Source: Dysosmobacter sp.
Lineage (GTDB): Bacteria > Bacillota > Clostridia > Oscillospirales > Oscillospiraceae
Length of the DNA stretch: 64,000 nt
NCBI GenBank assembly: GCA_022778785.1
Contig: JALFSO010000056.1
Location: 1 to 64,000, forward strand
Direction of reading: 5' to 3'
Part shown: positions 52,210 through 59,550 of the stretch, one piece after another
Numbering within the stretch: the first letter of the stretch is position 1
Layout of the letters: the number at the start of each line of letters is the position of its first letter
Position numbers and translations under genes: made by a program
The notes under the pieces: generated by a model
What the model saw: the letters and a program-made list of their open reading frames with translations, nothing else
The model's database searches: none
Told to the model about the DNA's origin: nothing

Positions 52210-53237
52210 ATGGCCACCTTGTCCTCTCCGGTGACGATCTCACCCAGGACGTAGGCCTCGCAGCCGTTGGCCTTCAGGGCGTCCAGCGCCTGATCGGCGG
52301 TGTCTTTGGAGACGATGACGGTCATGCCCACGCCCATGTTGTAGGTGTTGAACATGTCCCGCTCCGGCACATTGCCGGTGGACTGGAGCATTTTGAAGAT
52401 GGGGGGCGTCTGAACGGCGGCCTTCTCGATCCTGGCACACAGGCCGTCGGGGATGGAGCGGGGGATATTCTCATAGAAGCCGCCGCCGGTGATGTGGCTG
52501 ATGCCGTGGACCTCCGCCGCGGCGATGGCCGCCAGCACGGGCTTCACATAGATGCGGGTGGGAGTCAGCAGGGCCTCGCCCAGGGTCTGGCCCAGGTCCT
52601 CGCAGTACATGTTCAGGTTGGCATGCTCCACGTTGAAGATCTTCCGAACCAGGGAGTAGCCGTTGGAGTGGATGCCGGAGGAGGGCAGGGCCAGCACCAC
52701 GTCGCCGGCCTGCATGGCGCTGTGATCCACCACCTTCGCCTTGTCCACCAGACCCACGGAGAAGCCGGCCAGATCGTAGTCGTCGGCGGGCATCATGCCG
52801 GGATGCTCGGCGGTCTCTCCGCCGATGAGGGCGCAGCCCGCCTGGACGCAGCCCTCCGCCACGCCGGAGACGATGGTGGCCACCTTCTCCGGCTCGTTCT
52901 TGCCGATGGCGATGTAGTCCAGGAAAAACAGGGGCTTTGCGCCGCAGCAGATGATGTCGTTGACGCACATGGCCACGCAGTCGATGCCCACGGTGTCGTG
53001 CTTGTCCAGCAGCTGGGCGATGCGGAGCTTGGTGCCCACGCCGTCGGTGCCGGACACCAGCACCGGCTCCTGCATCCCGGCGAAGTCCGGGGCGAACAGT
53101 CCGCCGAAGCCGCCGATATCGGACACCACGCCGGGGATCATCGTGCGCTCCACGTGCTTTTTCATCAGCTTCACGCCCTCGTAACCGGCCTCAATGTTGA
53201 CGCCGGCGGCGCGGTAACTCTCGGAAAAACTACGCAT
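52203..53237 (-). CDS. purM: Phosphoribosylformylglycinamidine cyclo-ligase (AIR synthetase)
   Basis: 344 aa from the ATG at 53237 (GGAGGGAAGAAGG upstream). It closes FGAM to AIR with ATP. Motifs: GGFGGLFAP (about 48-56), [11 protein letters not shown] (about 65-75), [11 protein letters not shown] (about 147-157) and [13 protein letters not shown] (about 248-260). It overlaps purF and purN by a few bases each. Confidence 0.96.
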   Translation of the reverse strand: MRSFSESYRAAGVNIEAGYEGVKLMKKHVERTMIPGVVSDIGGFGGLFAPDFAGMQEPVLVSGTDGVGTKLRIAQLLDKHDTVGIDCVAMCVNDIICCGAKPLFFLDYIAIGKNEPEKVATIVSGVAEGCVQAGCALIGGETAEHPGMMPADDYDLAGFSVGLVDKAKVVDHSAMQAGDVVLALPSSGIHSNGYSLVRKIFNVEHANLNMYCEDLGQTLGEALLTPTRIYVKPVLAAIAAAEVHGISHITGGGFYENIPRSIPDGLCARIEKAAVQTPPIFKMLQSTGNVPERDMFNTYNMGVGMTVIVSKDTADQALDALKANGCEAYVLGEIVTGEDKVAIC

Positions 53238-54726
53238 CCTTCTTCCCTCCATGATTCTCACTGATCTTGCTCTCGAAGCGGTCCTTGCCGCCGTCCTTGG
53301 GGATGGCAGTGGGATAGCCGCCGCCGAAGCAGGCGGTGCAGAAGCCGCCCTTGGTGTTGTCCGCCAGCTTCACCACGTCCTCCAGGCTCAGATAGCCCAG
53401 GGAGTCCACGCCGATGATCTTGGCGATCTCCTCCACGGTGTGATGGTTGGCGATGAGCTTGTTCTTGTCGTCGATGTCGGTGCCGTAGTAGCACTCGGAG
53501 ACGAAGGGCGGGGCGCTGACCCGCATGTGGATCTCCTTGGCGCCGGCCTTCCGCAACAGATCGATGGTGCGGCGGCAGGTGGTGCCCCGGACGATGGAGT
53601 CGTCGATGAGGACCACCCGCTTGCCCTCCACCACGGAGCGGATGGGGTTCAGCTTGATGTTGACCTCATTCTCCCGCATGGCCTGGGTGGGGGAGATGAA
53701 GGTGCGGCCGATGTACTTGTTCTTGATGAAGCCCATGCCGTAGGGGATGCCGGACTGCCGGGAATAGCCCAGGGCGGCGTCCAGACCGGAGTCGGGCACG
53801 CCCACCACCACGTCCGCCTGGACGGGATGCTCCAGGGCCAGGAAGGCGCCGGCCCGCTGGCGGGCCACATGGACGGAGCTGCCGTCGATGACGGAGTCCG
53901 GCCGGGCGAAGTAGATGAACTCAAAGACGCAGAGCTTTTTCTCCGCCTTCCCGCAGTGGGAGGTGTCGGATTTCACGCCGGTCTTGTCCACCACCACGAT
54001 CTCGCCGGGGAGGATGTCCCGCTCGAACCGGGCGCCGATGGCGTCCAGGGCGCAGGACTCGGAGGCGAACACCACGCTGCCGTCCTTCAGACGGCCCATG
54101 CACAGAGGCCGGAAGCCGTGGGGGTCCCGGGCGGCGATGAGCTTGGTGGGGGAGGACAGCACCAGGGAGTAAGCGCCCTCGATGCGGTCCATGGCGGCGG
54201 CCACGGCGGCCTCAATGGAGGGGCACTTTAGCCGCTCCTGGACGATGATGTAGGCGATGACCTCGGAGTCGGAGGTGGTCTGGAAGATGGAACCCTTGCT
54301 CTCCAGCTCGGAGCGCAGCTCCTGGCAGTTGGTGAGATTGCCGTTGTGGGCCAGGGCCATGCGGCCCTTGTAGTGGTTCACCAGAATGGGCTGAACGTTC
54401 CGCTTGTTGTCGGAGCCAGTGGTGCCATAGCGCACATGGCCCACGGCGATGGTGCCCGTGCCCAGAGAGGCCAGACGGGCGGCGGGGAACACCTCGCTCA
54501 CCAGTCCCACGTCACGGTAGGAGGTGAACACACCATCGTCATTGACGGCGATGCCGGCGCTCTCCTGTCCCCGGTGCTGGAGAGAGTACAGGGCATAGTA
54601 AGCCAGAGAGGCCACGTCGGTGGGCGTCTCGGTATAGACGCCGAAGACGCCGCATTCCTCATGAATGTGGCGCTCCGGCAGGACCGCGGAAGGGGCGGCC
54701 GACCCCTTCTTATCAGTCAGCATCAT
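53230..54726 (-). CDS. purF: Amidophosphoribosyltransferase
   Basis: 498 aa from the ATG at 54726, inside the purC 3' end. It makes phosphoribosylamine from PRPP and glutamine, the first committed step. A short propeptide of about 25 aa precedes the catalytic cysteine in EECGVFGVY. The PRPP motif [13 protein letters not shown] is near 365. Cysteines in the C-terminal part (about 395-460, including the GFCTACFGG segment) fit the [4Fe-4S] cluster of the Bacillus-type, oxygen-sensitive enzyme. Confidence 0.95.
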   Translation of the reverse strand: MMLTDKKGSAAPSAVLPERHIHEECGVFGVYTETPTDVASLAYYALYSLQHRGQESAGIAVNDDGVFTSYRDVGLVSEVFPAARLASLGTGTIAVGHVRYGTTGSDNKRNVQPILVNHYKGRMALAHNGNLTNCQELRSELESKGSIFQTTSDSEVIAYIIVQERLKCPSIEAAVAAAMDRIEGAYSLVLSSPTKLIAARDPHGFRPLCMGRLKDGSVVFASESCALDAIGARFERDILPGEIVVVDKTGVKSDTSHCGKAEKKLCVFEFIYFARPDSVIDGSSVHVARQRAGAFLALEHPVQADVVVGVPDSGLDAALGYSRQSGIPYGMGFIKNKYIGRTFISPTQAMRENEVNIKLNPIRSVVEGKRVVLIDDSIVRGTTCRRTIDLLRKAGAKEIHMRVSAPPFVSECYYGTDIDDKNKLIANHHTVEEIAKIIGVDSLGYLSLEDVVKLADNTKGGFCTACFGGGYPTAIPKDGGKDRFESKISENHGGKKDA

Positions 54727-55432
54727 GGGCAAGCAGTCTCTTCATGACCTCGGAATAGGCGTCTTCCACGCCGCCCATATCCCGGCGGAAACGGTCCTTG
54801 TCCAGCTTCTCATGGGTCTTGGAATCCCACAGACGGCAGGTGTCGGGGGAGATCTCGTCAGCCAGGACGATGGTACCGTCGACGGTCTTGCCGAACTCCA
54901 GCTTGAAGTCCACCAGAGTGACGCCGCACTCGGCCCAGAAGGCCTTCAGCACATCGTTGACGGCGAAGGAATACTTCTTGATGAGGTTGATCTCCTCACG
55001 GGTGGCCAGCTTCAGGGCCAGGGCGTGATACTCGTTCAGCAGGGGATCGTGGAGATCGTCGTTCTTGTAGGAGAACTCGATGGTGGGCTGCTCGAACACG
55101 ATGCCCTCCTCCACGCCGTAGCGGGAGGCGAAGTGACCGGCGGAGATGTTGCGGATGATGACCTCCAGCGGCACGATGGAGACCTTCTTCACCAGGGTCT
55201 CCCGCTCGGACAGCTCCTGGACGAAGTGGGTGGGGATGCCGGCCTTCTCCATCTTGGCCATCAGGCGGTTGGTCATCTGGTTGTTGATGACGCCCTTGCC
55301 CACGATGGTGCCCTTCTTCAGGCCGTCCAGAGCGGTGGCGTCGTCCTTGTAGTCCACGATGACGAGATTGGGGTCGTCGGTGGCGTAAACCTTCTTGGCC
55401 TTGCCCTCATAGATCTGCTCTAACTTCTGCAT
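54713..55432 (-). CDS. purC: SAICAR synthetase
   Basis: 239 aa from the ATG at 55432 (GGAGGAG upstream). It joins CAIR and aspartate with ATP. Motifs: IYEGKAKKVYAT (about 7-18), DYKDDATALDG (about 27-37) and the C-terminal LVDFKLEFG (about 174-182) and LADEISPDTCRLWD (about 191-204). It lies 74 nt after purE; purF starts within it. Confidence 0.96.
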   Translation of the reverse strand: MQKLEQIYEGKAKKVYATDDPNLVIVDYKDDATALDGLKKGTIVGKGVINNQMTNRLMAKMEKAGIPTHFVQELSERETLVKKVSIVPLEVIIRNISAGHFASRYGVEEGIVFEQPTIEFSYKNDDLHDPLLNEYHALALKLATREEINLIKKYSFAVNDVLKAFWAECGVTLVDFKLEFGKTVDGTIVLADEISPDTCRLWDSKTHEKLDKDRFRRDMGGVEDAYSEVMKRLLAHDAD

Positions 55433-55506
55433 GATGATCTCCTCCTGAATCATATAAAATGTAAAAATTCTGACTTCTCTTAAAGAAACAAAACGGTGCT
55501 ACAATG

Positions 55507-56001
55507 TCACTCCGCCAGCTCCGCCTGGAGCTTGGCCTCCTTGGCGGCGATCTGGTCGGCCATGTGCTGACGGGCCTCGTCCAGCCGGGCGGCCAGGGCC
55601 TCGTCGGAGACGGCCAGGATCTGGGCCGCCAGAACGGCGGCGTTTTTGGCACCGTTCAGCGCCACGGTGGCCACGGGGATGCCACTGGGCATCTGGACGG
55701 TGGCCAGCAGCGCATCCAGTCCGTCCATGGCGCCGCCCTTCATGGGGATGCCGATGACGGGCAGGGTGGTGTTGGCGGCGATGGCGCCCGCCAGATGGGC
55801 GGCCATGCCGGCGGCGCAGATCAGCGCGCCGAAGCCGTTGGCCCGGGCGCCCCTGGCGAACTCCGCTGCCTGGGCGGGGGTGCGGTGGGCGCTGAGGATG
55901 TGGGCCTCAAAGGGGATGCCGAACTCCTTCAACTGCTGGCAGGCGGCCTTGACCACCGGCCAGTCGGAGTCGGAGCCCATGATGACAGCGACTTTCTTCA
56001 T
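55507..56001 (-). CDS. purE: 5-(carboxyamino)imidazole ribonucleotide mutase
   Basis: 164 aa. The N-terminus is VAVIMGSDSDWPVVKAA. AHRTP is near 39-43 and GMAAHLAGAIAANTTLPVIG at about 66-85. No purK gene follows in this operon, so either PurK is encoded elsewhere or this is used as a direct AIR carboxylase; sequence alone does not decide. GGAGG precedes the ATG. First enzyme gene in the operon, 51 nt after gntR. Confidence 0.95.
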   Translation of the reverse strand: MKKVAVIMGSDSDWPVVKAACQQLKEFGIPFEAHILSAHRTPAQAAEFARGARANGFGALICAAGMAAHLAGAIAANTTLPVIGIPMKGGAMDGLDALLATVQMPSGIPVATVALNGAKNAAVLAAQILAVSDEALAARLDEARQHMADQIAAKEAKLQAELAE

Positions 56002-56052
56002 AGAGAACCTCCTGTTATATGTGAAGTGTTTTAAGATATCGGGGGACGAAGC

Positions 56053-56778
56053 TCACAGCTTCTTCCGGACCACGGTGTGGCGGATGATGCCGTCCACATA
56101 GTACTCCCGGGAGCAGAACACCGGCGCGCCGTCGATGTCGTAGTCCACCTCGTCCATGAACAGCAGCGGCGTGCCCATGGGCACCTGGAAGATCTCCGCC
56201 AGCTTCTCATCGGCCCGGGCGGGACGGACGTCCGTCAGGTCCAGATAGGGGACGGCTCCGCAGAACTGCTGGAGAAAGTGGAAGAAGGGCAGCTTGTAGT
56301 CCTTCAGGGCGGCGCTGCCGTGGACCTTGGACTTGTCCACCATGTCCTCGCAGTAGATGGCAGGAACGCCGTCGGCCGTCACCAGACGGGCCACCCGGAC
56401 GATGGGAGCGCCCTCGGGGATGCGCAGATGCTCCGCGATCTCCTGATCGGCCTGGGCGTCCATCACCCGGACATAGGCCACCGCGGGCTTCTTCCCGCTC
56501 TGACGGATCATGTCCATGAATTCCACTTCAATGTCCATGCGGGTCTGGATGTTCAGCACGTGCCGGTTGATGATGGTGCCGACGCCGTGGCGGCGGGTAA
56601 TGAAGCCCTCACGTTCCAGGGAGGCCAGGATATCCCGCAGCTGCGTGCGGCTGATACCCAGCTTTTCCGCCAGGACGCTCTCCCGGGGCAGCCGCTCACA
56701 GGAGGCGTATTCGCCCTCCTTCATGGCAGCCAGGAGCTGTGTGCGGATGGTCTTGGATTGGGCTGGGTGTTCGCTCAT
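56053..56778 (-). CDS. GntR family regulator with UTRA domain (HutC subfamily)
   Basis: 241 aa from the ATG at 56778 (GAGGTG upstream). The winged helix is at about 10-75 (ESVLAEKLGISRTQLRDILASLEREGFI, then HGVGTII). A UTRA ligand-binding domain follows (about 90-235). HutC-type regulators bind small metabolites and inverted repeats. It is the first gene of the purine operon, so it is a strong candidate for the purine repressor, in place of the PurR known from Bacillus. Its own promoter carries two palindromes (56811-56838). Confidence 0.88.
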   Translation of the reverse strand: MSEHPAQSKTIRTQLLAAMKEGEYASCERLPRESVLAEKLGISRTQLRDILASLEREGFITRRHGVGTIINRHVLNIQTRMDIEVEFMDMIRQSGKKPAVAYVRVMDAQADQEIAEHLRIPEGAPIVRVARLVTADGVPAIYCEDMVDKSKVHGSAALKDYKLPFFHFLQQFCGAVPYLDLTDVRPARADEKLAEIFQVPMGTPLLFMDEVDYDIDGAPVFCSREYYVDGIIRHTVVRKKL

Positions 56779-56810
56779 CTTTGTCACCTCAATCAAAGTC
56801 ATTTTTTCAT

Positions 56811-56866
56811 AGGTACTACCTTAAAGGTCGCACCTTTAGTATATGAGATTTCCCTGTGTCCCGCAA
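56811..56866 (-). promoter_or_regulatory. Purine-operon promoter with two palindromic operators
   Basis: Minus strand: TTGCGG (56861-56866), 17-bp spacer, TATACT (56838-56843). Overlapping the -10 box and start is TAAAGGT-CGC-ACCTTTA (56822-56838). Immediately next to it is AGGTACTACCT (56811-56821), a palindrome with the GGT-N3-ACC look of HutC/GntR sites. Binding by the encoded GntR protein would shut off the whole operon. Which ligand releases it is unknown. Confidence 0.7.
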
Positions 56867-56956
56867 CTGGCATTTTCAACAGATTGCGTCAAATTTTTCG
56901 GGAAAGTGACTGGTATGCCTGACAGGGAGGGCTTTGGCGGCCTCCCTTTGTGTAAA

Positions 56957-56992
56957 TTGACCGTGGACAACTGTCCACGGAATACTTATAAT
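56957..56992 (+). promoter_or_regulatory. aroK promoter with 20-bp palindrome
   Basis: CCGTGGACA-AC-TGTCCACGG (56961-56980) is a perfect palindrome. TGGACA inside it (56964-56969) lies 17 bp from consensus TATAAT (56987-56992). A regulator bound there would cover the -35 box. Confidence 0.65.
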
Positions 56993-57066
56993 GATGTCTG
57001 TTGGATCAACCGTATCGCGGCCGGTTTCAGGCGGCGGAGACATTTCTGGGAACTGGAGCGTGACTT

Positions 57067-57579
57067 ATGAAGAACATCATCCTTATTGGAATGCCGGGCA
57101 CCGGCAAAAGCACGGTGGGTCGTGCCCTGGCGGACCGTCTGGGATATGATTTTGTAGACGTGGACGACCTCATCACCCAGGCCACCGGCAGGACGCTGCC
57201 GGAGATCCTGCGGACGGAGGGGCTGGACGCCTTTCTCACCATTGAGGGCCGGGTGGGGGAGACCCTGGACCGGGAGAACACCGTCGTCGCCACCGGCGGC
57301 AGCATGGTGCTGTCGGAGGGGGCCATGGCCCATCTGAAGGAGAACGGCGTGGCGGTGTGGCTGGAGACGCCGCTGTCTCAGATCACGGACCGGATGCCGG
57401 AGGACTTGGTGGACCGAGGCATCGCCGCCCCCCAGGGCATGACCATCCGGGAGATCTACGAGCAGCGGACGCCGCTGTACGCCAGATACGCGGATCTCAT
57501 CGTGGCCAGCCGTCCCGGCGAGGATGACACCGCCCGTCAGGTGGAGGAGGTCATGCGGACCATCGGCCTGGCGCTGTAA
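57067..57579 (+). CDS. aroK: Shikimate kinase
   Basis: 170 aa. It phosphorylates shikimate on the chorismate route. Walker A is GMPGTGKST (8-16), the shikimate-binding VDVDDLI is at about 31-37 (Asp in D-x-D), and the R-x-x-E-x-x-x-L-D-R region of the family is replaced by E-G-R-V-G-E-T-L-D-R (about 60-69), close to the usual form. It contains an ATGG-STG-like GGSM (about 80). A bona fide monofunctional enzyme, not linked to other aro genes. The upstream region has its own operator. Confidence 0.88.
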   Translation: MKNIILIGMPGTGKSTVGRALADRLGYDFVDVDDLITQATGRTLPEILRTEGLDAFLTIEGRVGETLDRENTVVATGGSMVLSEGAMAHLKENGVAVWLETPLSQITDRMPEDLVDRGIAAPQGMTIREIYEQRTPLYARYADLIVASRPGEDDTARQVEEVMRTIGLAL

Positions 57580-57597
57580 AATGCGGGAAAGAACGCG

Positions 57598-57635
57598 CAG
57601 CCGGAGGGCCCGTCCCTCCGGCTGTAAAATTTTTA
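57598..57635 (+). terminator. Terminator of aroK
   Basis: CAGCCGGAGGG / CCCTCCGGCTG with loop CCCGT, then TAAAATTTTT. Confidence 0.9.
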
Positions 57636-57645
57636 ATTTTCCCTC

Positions 57646-57676
57646 TTGACTCTGACGCTGCGTCATGGCGTACACT
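57646..57676 (+). promoter_or_regulatory. MerR-type promoter (19-bp spacer) with palindrome
   Basis: TTGACT (57646-57651), spacer of exactly 19 bp, TACACT (57671-57676). The spacer contains TGACGC-T-GCGTCA, a perfect palindrome. Such over-long spacers are the mark of promoters activated by MerR-family proteins, and the next gene is one. Confidence 0.8.
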
Positions 57677-57695
57677 CCAAAGCGAGGTGAGACAG

Positions 57696-58436
57696 ATGCG
57701 GTTATCCATCAGTGAAATGGCGAAGCTCTGCGGTGTCAGCGTGCGCACGCTGCACTACTATGACCAGATCGGCCTGCTCTGCCCGGAGACAGCGGCGGAT
57801 TCCGGCTACCGCTGGTACAGGGAGGCCGATGTGGAACGGATGCAGCAGATCCTGTTTTTCCGGGAACTGGACTTTTCCCTGAAGGACATCCTGGCGATCC
57901 TGTCGGACCCTCACTATGACAGACGAGAGGCCCTGCGGCGCCAGCGGGTCCTGCTCCGGATGAAGCGGGACCGTCTGGACCGGCTGCTGGACCTGCTGGA
58001 TGCCAGACTGAAAGGAGAACAGACCATGGAGTTTGCAGGTTTTGACAGACATGACATCGACGCCGCCCGGGAGAAGTACGCCACCGAGGCCCGGCAGCGC
58101 TGGGGCGATACGGACGCCTGGCGTCAGAGTCAGGAGCGGGCAGCCCGATCCGATACCGGGGAATGGGACGCCCAGGCGGAGGGAATGAACGACATCTTCC
58201 GCCGGGCCGCGGCCCTGCGGGACACGGACCCGGCCTCGCCGGAGGCGCAGGCGCTGGTGCGGGAATGGCAGGCGTTCCTCACGGAACACTACTACGACTG
58301 CACGGACGCGATCCTGGCGGGGCTCGGAGAGATGTACACGGCGGACCAGCGCTTCCGGGAGAACCTGGATCGCTTCGGAGCGGGGACGGCGTCGTTCCTC
58401 TCCGCCGCCATCGCGGCGTATACGAATACGAAATGA
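57696..58436 (+). CDS. MerR family regulator with TipAS antibiotic-recognition domain
   Basis: 246 aa from the ATG at 57696 (GAGGTG upstream). The MerR winged helix is at 1-70 (ISEMAKLCGVSVRTLHYYDQIGLL, then GYRWY). A coiled dimerisation helix follows (about 75-110), and a TipAS domain (about 120-240) ending LAGLGEMYTADQRFRENLDRFGAG-like. TipA in Streptomyces binds thiopeptides and activates its own promoter. The promoter architecture here predicts autoactivation. No resistance gene adjoins. Confidence 0.9.
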   Translation: MRLSISEMAKLCGVSVRTLHYYDQIGLLCPETAADSGYRWYREADVERMQQILFFRELDFSLKDILAILSDPHYDRREALRRQRVLLRMKRDRLDRLLDLLDARLKGEQTMEFAGFDRHDIDAAREKYATEARQRWGDTDAWRQSQERAARSDTGEWDAQAEGMNDIFRRAAALRDTDPASPEAQALVREWQAFLTEHYYDCTDAILAGLGEMYTADQRFRENLDRFGAGTASFLSAAIAAYTNTK

Positions 58437-58437
58437 A

Positions 58438-58470
58438 AAAAGACGGCTCTGCTTGGCAGAGCCGTCTTTT
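58438..58470. terminator. Bidirectional terminator between merR and trxB
   Basis: AAAAGACGGCTCTGC / GCAGAGCCGTCTTTT, loop TTG; T-runs on both strands. Confidence 0.95.
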
Positions 58471-58517
58471 GTGCGTTTTATGGGCTATGCCGCCTGACGG
58501 CGGCAAGGACCACGACT

Positions 58518-59426
58518 TTATCCGCCGCAGTACCGGCAGGCGGTGATGGCCGCCACGGCGCCGTCGGCGCAGGCGGTGGTGAGCTGGCGGACGGCCTTGG
58601 CCCGGCAGTCCCCGGCGGCGAAGACGCCGGGCACGGAGGTGACGCAGTCCTCTCCGGCGGGGATGAAGCCCGCCTCGTCCACCTCTGCGATAGAGGCGGA
58701 CAGCGCCTGCTCCGGCTGCTGGCCCACCGCCTCAAACAGGGCGTCCGCCGCCAGCAGGGACTCCTCCCCGGAGACGGTGTTCCGCAGCCGCAGGCCGGTG
58801 AGGGCGCCGCCGCTGCTCTCCAGTCCCGTGACCACCGTGGACAGCCGGAAGGACACATTCTCCCGCCGCTTCAGCTGCTCCAACAGAAGAGCGTCGCCCC
58901 GGAATTCCTCCCGCCGGTGGATGACGGTGACATGGCGGCACAGCTCCGAGAGGAACAGGGCGTCCTGGAGGGCGGTGCTGCCGCCGCCGCAGACGGCCAC
59001 GTCCTTTCCCTGGTTAAAGGCGCCGTCGCACACGGCGCAGAAGGAGACGCCGGAGAGGGTGTCCTCCCCCTCCAGACCCAGCTTCCGGTGCTTCATGCCG
59101 GTGGCCAGGATCAGGGCGGTGCAGGTATAGGCGCCGTAGTCGGTGGTGACGGTCTTCACCGGCCCGCCCTGGATGGACAGCACCTCCTCCAGCTCGATGC
59201 GGGCGCCCAGATCGCTGGCCTGATCGTACAGCTTCTCCGCCAGCTCCGCGCCGGAGATGGCGGCAAAACCGGGATAGTTCTCCACCTTCGGGGACGCGGC
59301 GATCTGTCCGCCGAAGCCCTCCTTTTCCAGGACCAGGACGGATCTTCCCGCCCGGCGGGCGTAGATGGCGGCGGTGAGGCCCGCCGGACCTCCGCCGATG
59401 ACGATGATATCGAAATGTTCAGCCAT
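58518..59426 (-). CDS. trxB: Thioredoxin reductase
   Basis: 302 aa, a full-length low-Mr TrxB. The FAD motif IIVIGGGPAGLTAAIYARRAG is at 7-27, the redox pair Cys-Ala-Val-Cys is at about 134-137 (CAVCDG) and the NADPH motif GGGSTALQDA is near 152. The C-terminal VFAAGDCR segment (about 267) contacts the flavin. It reduces thioredoxin or glutaredoxin-like partners; the fused thioredoxin-like tail of NrdD next door could be a client, by inference. Monocistronic, with a terminator after it on the merR side. Confidence 0.95.
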   Translation of the reverse strand: MAEHFDIIVIGGGPAGLTAAIYARRAGRSVLVLEKEGFGGQIAASPKVENYPGFAAISGAELAEKLYDQASDLGARIELEEVLSIQGGPVKTVTTDYGAYTCTALILATGMKHRKLGLEGEDTLSGVSFCAVCDGAFNQGKDVAVCGGGSTALQDALFLSELCRHVTVIHRREEFRGDALLLEQLKRRENVSFRLSTVVTGLESSGGALTGLRLRNTVSGEESLLAADALFEAVGQQPEQALSASIAEVDEAGFIPAGEDCVTSVPGVFAAGDCRAKAVRQLTTACADGAVAAITACRYCGG

Positions 59427-59510
59427 GGATCGTTCCTCCTGTTCTGTGGATTCCCGGCGGGATCGGAGACCTCCGCCGGGAGCGGACTGCCGGAAAAGCC
59501 GTACAGTCTG

Positions 59511-59538
59511 AAAAGGAGGGACGGATGTCCCTCCTTTT
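59511..59538 (-). terminator. Terminator of nrdD
   Basis: AAAAGGAGGGAC / GTCCCTCCTTTT with loop GGAT; T-run on the minus strand. Confidence 0.9.
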
Positions 59539-59550
59539 GCGTGTTTGATT

